Part shown: piece after piece, positions 25,583 through 33,413 of the stretch
Numbering within the stretch: the first letter of the stretch is position 1
Layout of the letters: each line of letters starts with the position of its first letter
Assembly (NCBI RefSeq): GCF_934476685.1
Contig: NZ_CAKSNX010000003.1
Coordinates: 189,689 to 253,688 of the forward strand
Direction: 5' to 3'
Origin: an uncultured Ruminococcus sp.
GTDB lineage: Bacteria > Bacillota > Clostridia > Oscillospirales > Ruminococcaceae
Length of the DNA: 64,000 nt
The notes under the pieces: model-generated
The model's input: only the letters and a program-made list of their open reading frames with translations
The model's database searches: none
Told to the model about the DNA's origin: nothing
Position numbers and translations under genes: made by a program

Positions 25583-25611
25583 TTTGTGTAAAATTTTTAC
25601 AGAGGAGTGAT

Positions 25612-25809
25612 ATGATGCTGCTTATAAACGGCGAACAGGCTGAGGCAACGGGACTGACTGTACTGAAATACCTTGAGAGAGAGAACCGTGACCCTGCTCA
25701 CGTTGCGGTAATGATAAACGGCGAGATACTGCCGAAAGCAAAGTACGGCGAAACCGTTCTTGAGGACGGCAATGAAGTTGAAGTCATCGGCTTTGTGGGA
25801 GGCGGCTGA
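25612..25809 (+). CDS. thiS: Sulfur carrier protein ThiS
   Basis: A 65-residue ubiquitin-like protein ending in Gly-Gly (VGGG at the C-terminus), which is adenylated by ThiF and converted to a thiocarboxylate that gives sulfur to the thiazole ring. Its start has GAGGAG at good distance; ATG codons at 25612 and 25615 are both possible. It is the first gene after the riboswitch and runs one base ahead of thiF. Confidence 0.95.
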   Translation: MMLLINGEQAEATGLTVLKYLERENRDPAHVAVMINGEILPKAKYGETVLEDGNEVEVIGFVGGG

Positions 25810-25810
25810 T

Positions 25811-26461
25811 ATGAACAGTTTTGCCATTACCGAACAGGAATTTGCGGCTGCTCTTGATTCACGCAGCAAAAAGCCTATTTACGAAAGGCTGAAAAAGGCT
25901 CACGTCGGCATTGCAGGCTTGGGCGGACTAGGCTCGAACACAGCCTGCGCTCTTGCGAGAAACGGCATAGGCAAGCTTACCATTGCGGACTTCGACAAAG
26001 TCGAGCTTTCAAACATCAATCGTCAGCTTTACACTTTAGCCGATATCGGCAAGCCGAAAACTCAGGCTCTCACATCTATCCTCGGCTGCATAAATCCATT
26101 TTGCAGGATAGAGTCCCATAACATAAAGATAACGGAGGAAAACTGTGCCGATATTTTCAAGGACTGTGATATAATCTGCGAGGCATTCGACCGCCCCGAT
26201 CAGAAAGCCATGCTGGTGAACACGCTGCTTGAAAAGTTCCCCGAAAAGTACATCGTTTCAGGTTCGGGAATGGCAGGCTGGGGAAGAGCCAACGAGATAA
26301 CTACCCGACGGATAACAGACCGCTTTTTCATATGCGGCGACGGCGTTACGGACGTTGCTGACGGCGAGGGGTTGACTGCCGCAAGGGTGATTATCTGCGC
26401 AGGACATCAGGCAAGCAAGATAATCGAAATAATTTTAAACTCATTAAACTCAGAAAACTAA
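25811..26461 (+). CDS. thiF: ThiS adenylyltransferase ThiF (short form)
   Basis: An E1-like enzyme of 216 residues that adenylates the ThiS C-terminus. It shows GIAGLGGLGSNTACAL (ATP-binding loop, about residues 33-48), ADFDKVELSNINRQLY with the ATP-contact Asp, Asn and Arg, and a later GSGMAGWG segment. The CxxC zinc pairs of longer ThiF/MoeB proteins are missing, as in the short clostridial type. The start is the ATG one base after thiS; an upstream in-frame ATG lies inside thiS and lacks a ribosome-binding site. Confidence 0.92.
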   Translation: MNSFAITEQEFAAALDSRSKKPIYERLKKAHVGIAGLGGLGSNTACALARNGIGKLTIADFDKVELSNINRQLYTLADIGKPKTQALTSILGCINPFCRIESHNIKITEENCADIFKDCDIICEAFDRPDQKAMLVNTLLEKFPEKYIVSGSGMAGWGRANEITTRRITDRFFICGDGVTDVADGEGLTAARVIICAGHQASKIIEIILNSLNSEN

Positions 26462-26483
26462 AAACAGAAAGGTGAATATTATT

Positions 26484-27245
26484 ATGGAAGACAAGCTTAT
26501 TATCGGCGGAAAGGAATTTAATTCCCGCTTTATTCTCGGTTCAGGAAAATTTGACCTTGACCTTATCAACGCTGCGGTAGAACACGCAGGCGCAGAGATA
26601 ATCACACTTGCGCTGCGCCGTGTAAACAGCTTTAACGGAAATATCCTTGAACATATCCCAAAGGGCATCACACTTCTCCCTAACACATCGGGTGCAAGAA
26701 ATGCTGAAGAGGCTGTAAAGATCGCCCGCCTTGCAAGAGAGGCAGGCTGCGGAGAATTTATCAAGATAGAGGTAATCCACGATTCAAAATATCTTCTCCC
26801 TGACAACTACGAAACTGCAAAGGCTTGCGAGATGCTGGCTAAGGAAGGCTTTATCCCTATGCCATATATGTATCCTGACCTTTATGCCGCAAGAGATATG
26901 GTCAATGCAGGCGCAGCAGCTATAATGCCTCTTGCCGCTCCTATCGGTTCAAATCAGGGACTTGCCACAAAGCAGTTCATACGCATACTCATTGAAGAGA
27001 TCGACCTGCCTATAATCGTTGACGCAGGTATCGGCAAGCCGTCACAGGCTTGTGAGGCTATGGAAATGGGTGCGGCTGCTATAATGGCTAACACAGCTAT
27101 CGCCACAGCAGGAAACATAGTTGAGATGGCAAAGGCTTTCAAACACGCTATTATCGCAGGAAGAACAGCTTACCTCGCAGGCACAGGAAGAGTGCTTGAC
27201 CGTGCGTCAGCCTCATCACCGCTCACAGGATTTATTCAGGAATGA
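26484..27245 (+). CDS. thiG: Thiazole synthase ThiG
   Basis: A 253-residue TIM-barrel enzyme that joins deoxyxylulose 5-phosphate, dehydroglycine and ThiS-bound sulfur into the thiazole phosphate. It has the N-terminal GGKEFNSRFILGSGKF block, the Schiff-base lysine region FIKIEVIHD, and GIGKPSQACEAMEMGAAA. The ATG at 26484 follows GAAAGG; a GTG four codons earlier overlaps the ribosome-binding site. It works with ThiH (next gene), which supplies dehydroglycine from tyrosine. Confidence 0.96.
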   Translation: MEDKLIIGGKEFNSRFILGSGKFDLDLINAAVEHAGAEIITLALRRVNSFNGNILEHIPKGITLLPNTSGARNAEEAVKIARLAREAGCGEFIKIEVIHDSKYLLPDNYETAKACEMLAKEGFIPMPYMYPDLYAARDMVNAGAAAIMPLAAPIGSNQGLATKQFIRILIEEIDLPIIVDAGIGKPSQACEAMEMGAAAIMANTAIATAGNIVEMAKAFKHAIIAGRTAYLAGTGRVLDRASASSPLTGFIQE

Positions 27246-27263
27246 TAGTAAGGAGAATATAAA

Positions 27264-28430
27264 ATGGAACAGGAACGTACAGACCATATGAAATATCTGC
27301 CCGATATGGAGATACTGGAGGATTCAGATATCGGCGAGCAGGTAGTAAGCAGAATGAAAGCTTACGATTACAACAAATACACAGCTGACGATGTAAAACG
27401 TGCCCTTGCGGCGGAATATCCAACAACGGAGGATTTCGGCGCACTTCTCTCCCCTGCCGCAGAGCCTTTCCTTGAACAGATGGCAAGACGTGCTACTATC
27501 GAAACGGCAAAGCATTTCGGCAGCAGCGTATGTCTTTTCACACCACTTTACATTGCAAACTATTGTGAAAACTACTGCATTTACTGCGGATTCAACTGTC
27601 ACAACAAGATTCGCCGTGCAAAGCTTGACTATGAGGGTATCCGCCGTGAAATGGAGGCTATCGCAAAGACAGGCATGGAGGAGATACTCATTCTCACAGG
27701 CGAGAGCAGAAAAATGAGCGATGTGGAGTACATCGGAAAAGCCTGCGAGATAGCTCATGAATATTTCAAGAATGTGGGCATTGAGGTTTACCCTATGAAC
27801 ACAGACGAGTATGCATATCTTCACAAGTGCGGCGCTGACTATGTTACGGTATTTCAGGAAACATACAACAGCGACAAATACGAAACTCTCCACCTTGCAG
27901 GTCACAAGCGTATCTTCCCTTACCGTCTGAACGCTCAGGAGAGAGCGATAAGGGGCGGTATGCGTGGAGTTGCTTTTGCGGCTCTGCTTGGACTTGACGA
28001 TTTCCGCAAGGACGCTTTCGCTGTGGGAACACACGCTTATCTTCTTCAGAGAAAATATCCTCACGCAGAGATATCATTCTCCTGCCCACGTCTGCGCCCT
28101 ATCATAAACAACGATAAGATAAATCCAAAGGACGTTCACGAAAGACAGCTTTTGCAGGTTATGTGTGCATACAGGATATTTATGCCGTTCGCAGGACTTA
28201 CCATTTCCACCCGTGAAAGGGCAGGTTTCCGTGACAATGTTATCGGTATGTGCGCCACAAAGATATCCGCAGGAGTAAGCACCGGCATAGGCAGCCACAC
28301 TGAGGAAGAATCAAAGGGCGACAACCAGTTCGAGATAAGTGATGACCGCAGTCTTGACGAAGTATGCGCAGCTATACGTTCAAAGGGACTGCAGCCTGTA
28401 CTCAACGATTATGTTTACATACCCGAATAA
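27264..28430 (+). CDS. thiH: 2-iminoacetate synthase ThiH
   Basis: A 388-residue radical SAM enzyme that cleaves tyrosine to dehydroglycine and p-cresol. The SAM-cluster motif CENYCIYCGFN (Cys at about 97, 101 and 104) is followed by a normal ThiH barrel (LLTGESRKMSDVEYIG, TVFQETYNSDKYETLH) and the C-terminal ASTxM-type domain. Use of the ThiH rather than the oxygen-dependent ThiO route fits an anaerobe. tenI overlaps its 3' end by 20 bases. Confidence 0.96.
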   Translation: MEQERTDHMKYLPDMEILEDSDIGEQVVSRMKAYDYNKYTADDVKRALAAEYPTTEDFGALLSPAAEPFLEQMARRATIETAKHFGSSVCLFTPLYIANYCENYCIYCGFNCHNKIRRAKLDYEGIRREMEAIAKTGMEEILILTGESRKMSDVEYIGKACEIAHEYFKNVGIEVYPMNTDEYAYLHKCGADYVTVFQETYNSDKYETLHLAGHKRIFPYRLNAQERAIRGGMRGVAFAALLGLDDFRKDAFAVGTHAYLLQRKYPHAEISFSCPRLRPIINNDKINPKDVHERQLLQVMCAYRIFMPFAGLTISTRERAGFRDNVIGMCATKISAGVSTGIGSHTEEESKGDNQFEISDDRSLDEVCAAIRSKGLQPVLNDYVYIPE

Positions 28431-28971
28431 GATAATTGCGGTGTCATGCCGCAGTCTTTGTCCAAGACCACTTGAAGAGCAGGTGAGCCGCATTGCGCAG
28501 ACAGGCATAAAACGGCTCATACTGCGTGAAAAGGATCTGACGGAGAAAGAATACACCCAGCTTGCGGAACGTGTTCTGAGAGCCTGTGAGGACAGCTGTG
28601 TGGAGCTTACCCTGCATTTCTATCCGCAGGCGGCAAGATCTCTGGGTGTGAAAAGGCTTCATATGCCGCTCGATTTGCTGACGGCTGAGCTTTGTGATGA
28701 ATTTGATGTTACGGGTACTTCCGTTCACAGTATGGAGCAGGCTGTGCTTGCCAAAAGCTTAGGTGCAAGCTACGTTGCCGCAGGGCATATTTTCGCCACC
28801 GACTGCAAAAAGGGACTTCCGCCCAGAGGGACGGAGTTTCTTGAAAGCATATGCACTGCGCTTGACATACCCGTTTACGCTATCGGCGGGATATCTGAGG
28901 AAAACTTTCCGCAGATACTCTCCGCAGGTGCGGCAGGCGGCTGTATAATGTCGGGGGCAATGAGATCATAA
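28411..28971 (+). CDS. tenI: Thiazole tautomerase TenI (ThiE-like fold)
   Basis: A 186-residue TIM-barrel protein starting at an ATG inside the end of thiH. It resembles the ThiE/TenI family, but two features favour TenI, the aromatising tautomerase of the thiazole phosphate. The ThiE pyrimidine-binding NDR-type segment is replaced by LHFYPQ, and the region GHIFATDCKKGLPPRG keeps the His (about residue 126) at the position of the TenI catalytic His. The operon otherwise makes only thiazole, which fits. A ThiE function is the alternative; a true thiE would then be expected elsewhere. Confidence 0.78.
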   Translation: MFTYPNKIIAVSCRSLCPRPLEEQVSRIAQTGIKRLILREKDLTEKEYTQLAERVLRACEDSCVELTLHFYPQAARSLGVKRLHMPLDLLTAELCDEFDVTGTSVHSMEQAVLAKSLGASYVAAGHIFATDCKKGLPPRGTEFLESICTALDIPVYAIGGISEENFPQILSAGAAGGCIMSGAMRS

Positions 28972-28980
28972 CATTACAAA

Positions 28981-29020
28981 AAAAGACCTGTGTGCAGGAT
29001 AAACTGCTCACAGGTTTTTT
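28981..29020 (+). terminator. Terminator of the thiS operon
   Basis: ACCTGTGTGCAG pairs with CTGCTCACAGGT (one mismatch) around a short loop, followed by six T. Confidence 0.9.
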
Positions 29021-29035
29021 ATATTTAATGACAAC

Positions 29036-29479
29036 TTAATTTCTGTTTTCGATATCAGTTATCTTGTCTATTCTGCGCTGATGTCTGCCGCCCTCGAACG
29101 GTGTTTCGATAAACACGTCAACAAGCTCTGCTGCCAGTCCTGCGCCGAGAACTCTTGCGCCTATGCAAAGCACGTTTGCGTCATTATGCGCTCTTGTATA
29201 CTTTGCTGAAAAATAATCTGAACAGCAGGCAGCTCTTATGCCCTTTACCTTATTTGCGCACATGGACATTCCGACTCCTGTGCCGCAGATGAGGATACCC
29301 ATATCATAGCTGCCGTCTGCAATCTTTCTGCAAACCTCCTCAGCCTTTTCGGGGTAATCTACCTTTTCACCCTCCTGAATGCCGAAATCGGTGTACTCTA
29401 TTCCCTTTTCGTCAAGATGCGCAAGTATCTCCGCCTTGAGGGCAGGACCTGCGTGATCACAGCCTATTGCTATTTTCAT
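29036..29479 (-). CDS. rpiB: Ribose-5-phosphate isomerase B
   Basis: A 147-residue enzyme interconverting ribose 5-phosphate and ribulose 5-phosphate (some homologues act on allose or galactose phosphates). The family blocks IAIGCDHAGPALK, LICGTGVGMSMCANKVKGIRA and HNDANVLCIGARVLG are present, including the active-site Cys and His. A CGGAGG site precedes the ATG. It is downstream of tsaB on the same strand. Confidence 0.95.
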   Translation of the reverse strand: MKIAIGCDHAGPALKAEILAHLDEKGIEYTDFGIQEGEKVDYPEKAEEVCRKIADGSYDMGILICGTGVGMSMCANKVKGIRAACCSDYFSAKYTRAHNDANVLCIGARVLGAGLAAELVDVFIETPFEGGRHQRRIDKITDIENRN

Positions 29480-29518
29480 ATCAGTTCCTCCGTTAAATTT
29501 TCTTTATATTTTTTACTT

Positions 29519-30205
29519 TTATGAATGTGCCTTATCCTTTTCAGCCTTTGTCGCCTGAAGATAAGATACCTCCAGCTTGTCCGCAGTGATTACAAGCTCA
29601 TTATCAGCCTCGACCGCAAGGCAAAGCGAGGACGCTCTTTGCAGAACGTTCGGCGCAGCGGCACAGATAATATCCGCATTGTCAGCAAAACGCTGTGCCT
29701 TTATCTCAGCCGCATTATCACCAACAAGCATCACCTTTCCGCTAAGGTCAGCACTTCCGAAAAATTCATCTTCGGGGCAGACTTTATCTTCGGTAAGCCT
29801 TTTTATCCTGCCGTTATCACATTCAAACTCTGCGGCATAGACTATCTTCGGTCTTGCACGCATAACAGAAATTATTTTTCCATTGAACGCACAGCAGTTA
29901 TACGCAAGGCTCAGCAGAGTTGAAACTCCTGCACATTTAAGCTTAGGCGCACCCATACACATTCCCTTTACCGCACCGATACCGATACGCAGGCCTGTAT
30001 ATGAACCGGGTCCTTTCGCCACAGCGGCACAGTCGAGGTCTGAGAGATCCAGCTCAGTTTCCTCAAGCGCCTGCTTTACCATAGGCAGTATTACCTGCGA
30101 ATGGGTAAGCTTTGTATAGACCGATTTTTCCCACAGCAGACGTTCGCCGTCGGTTATAGCAACGGACGCAACCTTTCCGCTGGTATCAATTCCTAATATC
30201 TTCAA
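29519..30205 (-). CDS. tsaB: tRNA threonylcarbamoyladenosine synthesis protein TsaB
   Basis: A 228-residue ASKHA-fold protein that partners TsaD and TsaE to transfer threonylcarbamoyl to A37 of ANN-decoding tRNAs. It has MKILGIDTSGKVASVAI and KGPGSYTGLRIGIGAVKGMC. The TTG at 30203-30205 lies nine bases after GGAG, while the ATG three codons upstream directly abuts the GGAG, so I use TTG. Its start lies inside tsaE, so the two are coupled. tsaD is not in the window. Confidence 0.93.
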   Translation of the reverse strand: MKILGIDTSGKVASVAITDGERLLWEKSVYTKLTHSQVILPMVKQALEETELDLSDLDCAAVAKGPGSYTGLRIGIGAVKGMCMGAPKLKCAGVSTLLSLAYNCCAFNGKIISVMRARPKIVYAAEFECDNGRIKRLTEDKVCPEDEFFGSADLSGKVMLVGDNAAEIKAQRFADNADIICAAAPNVLQRASSLCLAVEADNELVITADKLEVSYLQATKAEKDKAHS

Positions 30206-30641
30206 ATCTGTCATCTCCGTCAGTTGTTTCCACCGTTATGGTCCTTGAATTTTCGTCGGTACGCTGAATATCCACCCTTATACAGTTTTCGGGCAGCTCG
30301 TCAGCGATATTCTCGCTCCACTCCACCGCAAGGACGGTGTCCTCGTCCATATAGTCGAAAAAGCCTGTGGTTTCAAGGTCTTCGGCAGAATTTATCCTGT
30401 ACATATCGAAATGGATAAGGCTCAGCCCTTTGCCCCTATACTCATTCACAAGGGCGAATGTGGGGGAAGTCACCTCGTCGCCAAGTCCCATACCGAGGGA
30501 AATTCCTCTTGTAATGGTGGTTTTTCCTGCGCCAAGACCGCCGCTGTAAGCGATGATATCGCCGCCGCAGAGTCTTGCGCCTATCTTTTCGCCGAGGGAG
30601 ATAGTTTCCTGCGCAGAATTGGTTTTAAAAATATATTTCAA
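30186..30641 (-). CDS. tsaE: tRNA threonylcarbamoyladenosine synthesis ATPase TsaE
   Basis: A 151-residue ATPase with Walker A loop SGGLGAGKTTITRGI (about residues 34-48), SPTFALVNEY and HFDMYRI. It drives the t6A-forming complex with TsaB and TsaD. The start is a TTG eight bases after AGGGG; no in-frame ATG exists near it. It overlaps tsaB by about 20 bases and has its own strong promoter. Confidence 0.94.
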   Translation of the reverse strand: MKYIFKTNSAQETISLGEKIGARLCGGDIIAYSGGLGAGKTTITRGISLGMGLGDEVTSPTFALVNEYRGKGLSLIHFDMYRINSAEDLETTGFFDYMDEDTVLAVEWSENIADELPENCIRVDIQRTDENSRTITVETTDGDDRFEDIRN

Positions 30642-30681
30642 GCATATATCCCCTTATACGAATAATTTTTCATACCTTTTA

Positions 30682-30710
30682 ATTATAACCTTATTCGAGG
30701 GTTATGTCAA
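30682..30710 (-). promoter_or_regulatory. SigA promoter of tsaE-tsaB-rpiB
   Basis: Minus strand: TTGACA (30705-30710), 17 bases, TATAAT (30682-30687). Confidence 0.9.
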
Positions 30711-30760
30711 CCGTAAGAGCAATATTTTAAAACTTTTTAATTTTTTCGCTTATGTAAGTA

Positions 30761-30793
30761 CAAAAAAAAGACGGCAACCGAAGTTACCGTCTT
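30761..30793 (-). terminator. Terminator after the pilin gene
   Basis: AAGACGGTAAC pairs with GTTGCCGTCTT (one G-U pair) around a TTCG loop, followed by eight T on the minus strand. Confidence 0.92.
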
Positions 30794-30818
30794 GATTATT
30801 CATAATTCAGTTACAGGA

Positions 30819-31283
30819 TTACTGTGCTGTCCATGTTCCGAATGCTGGGCAAGAATCAACATCAGCTGTAGCCTCTGGATACTGACCAGTGATCGTGTCA
30901 GAAGATGTCTTTCTCCAGTGAACGAAGAATGTAGTCTTGCTGTTGATATCAGCACCGCCTACATAAGCTTCACCAGCTTCGTTACCATTGTCAGCGAGTG
31001 CTGAATAAAGAACGTGCTGAACGCCGCTTGCGTCTGTCTTACAATCATAAGTATTGCCTGAACCAGATGTCCAAGTAACAGGTGTACCCTTTGTTTCCTG
31101 ATCAGCTGCATACTCTGCTACTGCATTGTAAGCTGTCTTAGCGTTTCCGTTAGCTGTCTTAAGTCTTGATTTCTTTACATAGCCCATCATTGAAGGCACG
31201 AGAATAGCTGCAAGTACGCCGATAATTGCAATAACTACTACGAGCTCTACAAGGGTGAAGCCCTTCTTGTTAGATTTCTTCAT
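30819..31283 (-). CDS. Type IV pilin-like protein (prepilin)
   Basis: A 154-residue secreted subunit with a class III signal: a short basic leader (MKKSNKKG) cleaved before FTLVELVVVIAIIGVLAAI, with the conserved Glu at +5. A C-terminal globular domain of about 110 residues follows, rich in Thr, Ser and Gly, with two Cys (near TYDCKT and VDSCPAF) that could form a disulfide. The ATG at 31283 lies seven bases after GGAGGG; an upstream ATG overlaps that site. No prepilin peptidase, ATPase or platform gene is nearby, so it is an orphan. Ruminococcus albus uses pilin-like proteins in cellulose adhesion, so adhesion is a possible role here. Confidence 0.88.
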   Translation of the reverse strand: MKKSNKKGFTLVELVVVIAIIGVLAAILVPSMMGYVKKSRLKTANGNAKTAYNAVAEYAADQETKGTPVTWTSGSGNTYDCKTDASGVQHVLYSALADNGNEAGEAYVGGADINSKTTFFVHWRKTSSDTITGQYPEATADVDSCPAFGTWTAQ

Positions 31284-31409
31284 AGAAAATCCCTCCATAA
31301 TAAATAAAAAATATTAAAGTACCTTAGCGGTAAACTTTACAAAATTAAGTATTGAAACAAATTTTTTGAATTAGTACATTCATTTGTTCATTTCCTTTAC
31401 TGTGATTAC

Positions 31410-31438
31410 ATTATACAACTTTTGAACGTATTTGTCAA
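31410..31438 (-). promoter_or_regulatory. Proximal SigA promoter of the pilin gene
   Basis: Minus strand: TTGACA (31433-31438), 17 bases, TATAAT (31410-31415), a consensus match leaving a leader of about 120 bases. Confidence 0.9.
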
Positions 31439-31593
31439 TAGTTTTTCAAAACTTTTTTCAGATTTGTACATATTCACAAATTCAATATGTTCAATAAGTC
31501 AATCTATCCAATTTGTTAATCGAAGTTTACTTAATCACTAGGGACGGAATAACATTTATGGTTATTGTATCTATTAATTGTTTCAATGATATT

Positions 31594-31622
31594 ATTATAT
31601 AGCATATCGCCCGCTTTGTCAA
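31594..31622 (-). promoter_or_regulatory. Distal SigA promoter upstream of the pilin gene
   Basis: Minus strand: TTGACA (31617-31622), 17 bases, TATAAT (31594-31599), a second consensus match 184 bases upstream of the first. The stretch between the two holds no gene that I can see. Confidence 0.8.
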
Positions 31623-31704
31623 GACTTATACATCAATTTTGGTAAATTTGTATACATATTATTAAAAATTCGGCTTTTTACAAACCAGCTCTGTAAATAT
31701 GCAC

Positions 31705-31730
31705 AATTTGTTACCGGTTCACAACAAATT
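31705..31730. promoter_or_regulatory. Perfect inverted repeat upstream of the pilin promoters
   Basis: AATTTGTT and AACAAATT flank ACCGGTTCAC. It lies about 85 bases upstream of the distal pilin promoter; no T-run follows, so an operator is more likely than a terminator. Confidence 0.35.
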
Positions 31731-31774
31731 TACAATCTCAGAGTGCTTATTTTTCGTCATAAAACGCAGAAATT

Positions 31775-31806
31775 ATCGGCGGACAGCTTTGAAACTGACC
31801 GCCGAT
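31775..31806 (-). terminator. Weak terminator after the class V aminotransferase gene
   Basis: ATCGGCGG and CCGCCGAT form a perfect 8-base stem, with CAG/CTG further in. Only a loose T-rich tail follows. Confidence 0.55.
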
Positions 31807-31823
31807 GTGAGTTTTTATGATAT

Positions 31824-32957
31824 TCAATTTTTTCTCTTGATCTTCTGTATTGCCGCAAGCAGCCGTCTTACCTGTTCCCTGCTGTTGAAAGCTGAGGGTG
31901 AAAATCTTACAACTCCCTGCTCAGTTGTGCCGAGTGTCCTGTGAGCAAGGGCGGCGCATTGAAGTCCCCCTCTGAGTGCAAAGCCCTCCTCGTTGAGTAG
32001 AGTGGTTATCCTGTCGGAATGTTCCTCCCCCAAGTTGAATGCCGTTATAGGCACACGCTCGCTGCTCTCGTCATAGACGATCACTCCGCCTATATTTCTC
32101 AGACCGTTTTCAAAAAGCTCGCACAGGGACTTTTCGTGCGTTCTGATGACCGCAGGAGTTTTTCTTCTGACAAATTCTATGCCTGCTCCAAGACCGATTA
32201 TGCCTGTGGTATTAACGCTGCCGCTTTCAAGCTGTTCGGGCATAAAAGGCGTCTGATCCAGTTCGGAGGAGGTCGCACCTGTTCCGCCCTCGACGATGGT
32301 CGAAAGCTTATACTGTCCGTCCGAGATGAGCAGACCTGTTCCCGATGGACCGTAAAGCGCCTTATGTCCCGATGTGCAGAGGAAATTAAATCCGTCTGAC
32401 ATTTTAAGGTCGAGTATGCCGCAGGCTTGTGCGCCGTCAGCTATAAAGCACAGTCCCCTTTTCCTGCACAGCTCGGCTATCTCCCTGTAAGGCATTATCC
32501 GCCCCGTGACGTTTGACGCTATTATACAACAGACCGCCTTTGTTTCGGGCATAATGAGCGCAGAAAGCTCGTCGATCGTCCTGTCGGTGTCTTCATAAAT
32601 ATTTGCTATCGAAAATCTCGCCCTGCCGTTTTTCGCCAAAGCGAACACAGGACGTGAGCAGGCGTTATGCTCATAGCAGGTTATAATTACATGACCGCCG
32701 TTCTGCATTATCCCCTTTACTGCCATATTCAGCGCATAGGTGCAGTTTGGCGTAAAAACGGTGTTTTCCACATCTGCGCCGAAAAATTCAGCCGCCGTTT
32801 TCCTCACCCTGTAAACCTGCTCTCCTGCCGCCGCAGACAGGCTGTGTCCGCCCCTTCCCGGATTTCCGCCGTATCTCACCATAGCCGTGGAAACAGCTTT
32901 CCTCACGCTTTCAGGCTTTGGAAAGGTGGTCGCCGAGTTATCAAAATTCGCCGTCAA
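31824..32957 (-). CDS. Class V aminotransferase, cysteine desulfurase family
   Basis: A 377-residue PLP enzyme of the NifS/SufS fold. It has NFDNSATTFPKPESV at the N-terminus, the PLP-lysine block FLCTSGHKALYGPSGTGLLI (Lys near residue 197) and a C-terminal RGGLQCAALAHRTLGT with the mobile-loop Cys (about residue 334). It belongs to the subfamily found next to DUF3343 proteins, which is the case here. The TTG at 32957 lies eight bases after GGAGG, whereas the GTG three codons upstream sits inside that site. Its sulfur (or selenium) acceptor is not known; no iscU/sufU is adjacent. Confidence 0.88.
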   Translation of the reverse strand: MTANFDNSATTFPKPESVRKAVSTAMVRYGGNPGRGGHSLSAAAGEQVYRVRKTAAEFFGADVENTVFTPNCTYALNMAVKGIMQNGGHVIITCYEHNACSRPVFALAKNGRARFSIANIYEDTDRTIDELSALIMPETKAVCCIIASNVTGRIMPYREIAELCRKRGLCFIADGAQACGILDLKMSDGFNFLCTSGHKALYGPSGTGLLISDGQYKLSTIVEGGTGATSSELDQTPFMPEQLESGSVNTTGIIGLGAGIEFVRRKTPAVIRTHEKSLCELFENGLRNIGGVIVYDESSERVPITAFNLGEEHSDRITTLLNEEGFALRGGLQCAALAHRTLGTTEQGVVRFSPSAFNSREQVRRLLAAIQKIKRKN

Positions 32958-32972
32958 GGCTTTCACCTCCGC

Positions 32973-33203
32973 TCATGGTCTGAACACGCCTTTATAGGGC
33001 AGCATATGTCTGTCCAGCTGTGCCGTTATCAGATCGGGGTTATCCTTTATTCTCAGCGAATATCCGCAGCCGCTGCCCATATTTTTCGGGGTTCGGGTGA
33101 CTTCACAGAAGTACCCCAGACCGTTGAGGATATCCTTTGCTTTCATTGCATAGGTTATCGACGTCATTGCGATATAAGTTCCCGTTATATTAAAATTTTC
33201 CAT
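32973..33203 (-). CDS. DUF3343 protein (putative Se/S carrier-like)
   Basis: A 76-residue protein with the DUF3343 pattern: ITYAMKAKDILNGLG, then TPKNMGSGCGYSLRI with a Cys in a Gly-rich context near residue 46. Members are proposed to carry sulfur or selenium and often pair with a class V aminotransferase, as here (16 bases apart or less). The start is uncertain. The ATG at 33203 begins at the usual family N-terminus with AAGGA upstream; an ATG at 33245 with AGGA six bases before it would add 14 basic residues. Confidence 0.75.
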   Translation of the reverse strand: MENFNITGTYIAMTSITYAMKAKDILNGLGYFCEVTRTPKNMGSGCGYSLRIKDNPDLITAQLDRHMLPYKGVFRP

Positions 33204-33312
33204 TCTGTCTACCGTCCTTTTTCTTTTTTTGCGAAACAAAAGCATTCACGTTCCTGTTCCGCTGACATATTATATGCCGACCGCTGCCATAGGGTTAAAG
33301 CCTGCCGCATAC

Positions 33313-33349
33313 AGCAAAAGAAAGAGCCGCACCTGAGTACGGCTCTTTC
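33313..33349 (-). terminator. Terminator after htrA
   Basis: GAAAGAGCCG and CGGCTCTTTC form a perfect 10-base stem with a 10-base loop, followed by TTTTG on the minus strand. Confidence 0.88.
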
Positions 33350-33413
33350 CAGAAGTAAAAGAATATGAAAAAGTATGGAGAAAACTTACATTACAGTTAT
33401 AAACTTTGCAGAT

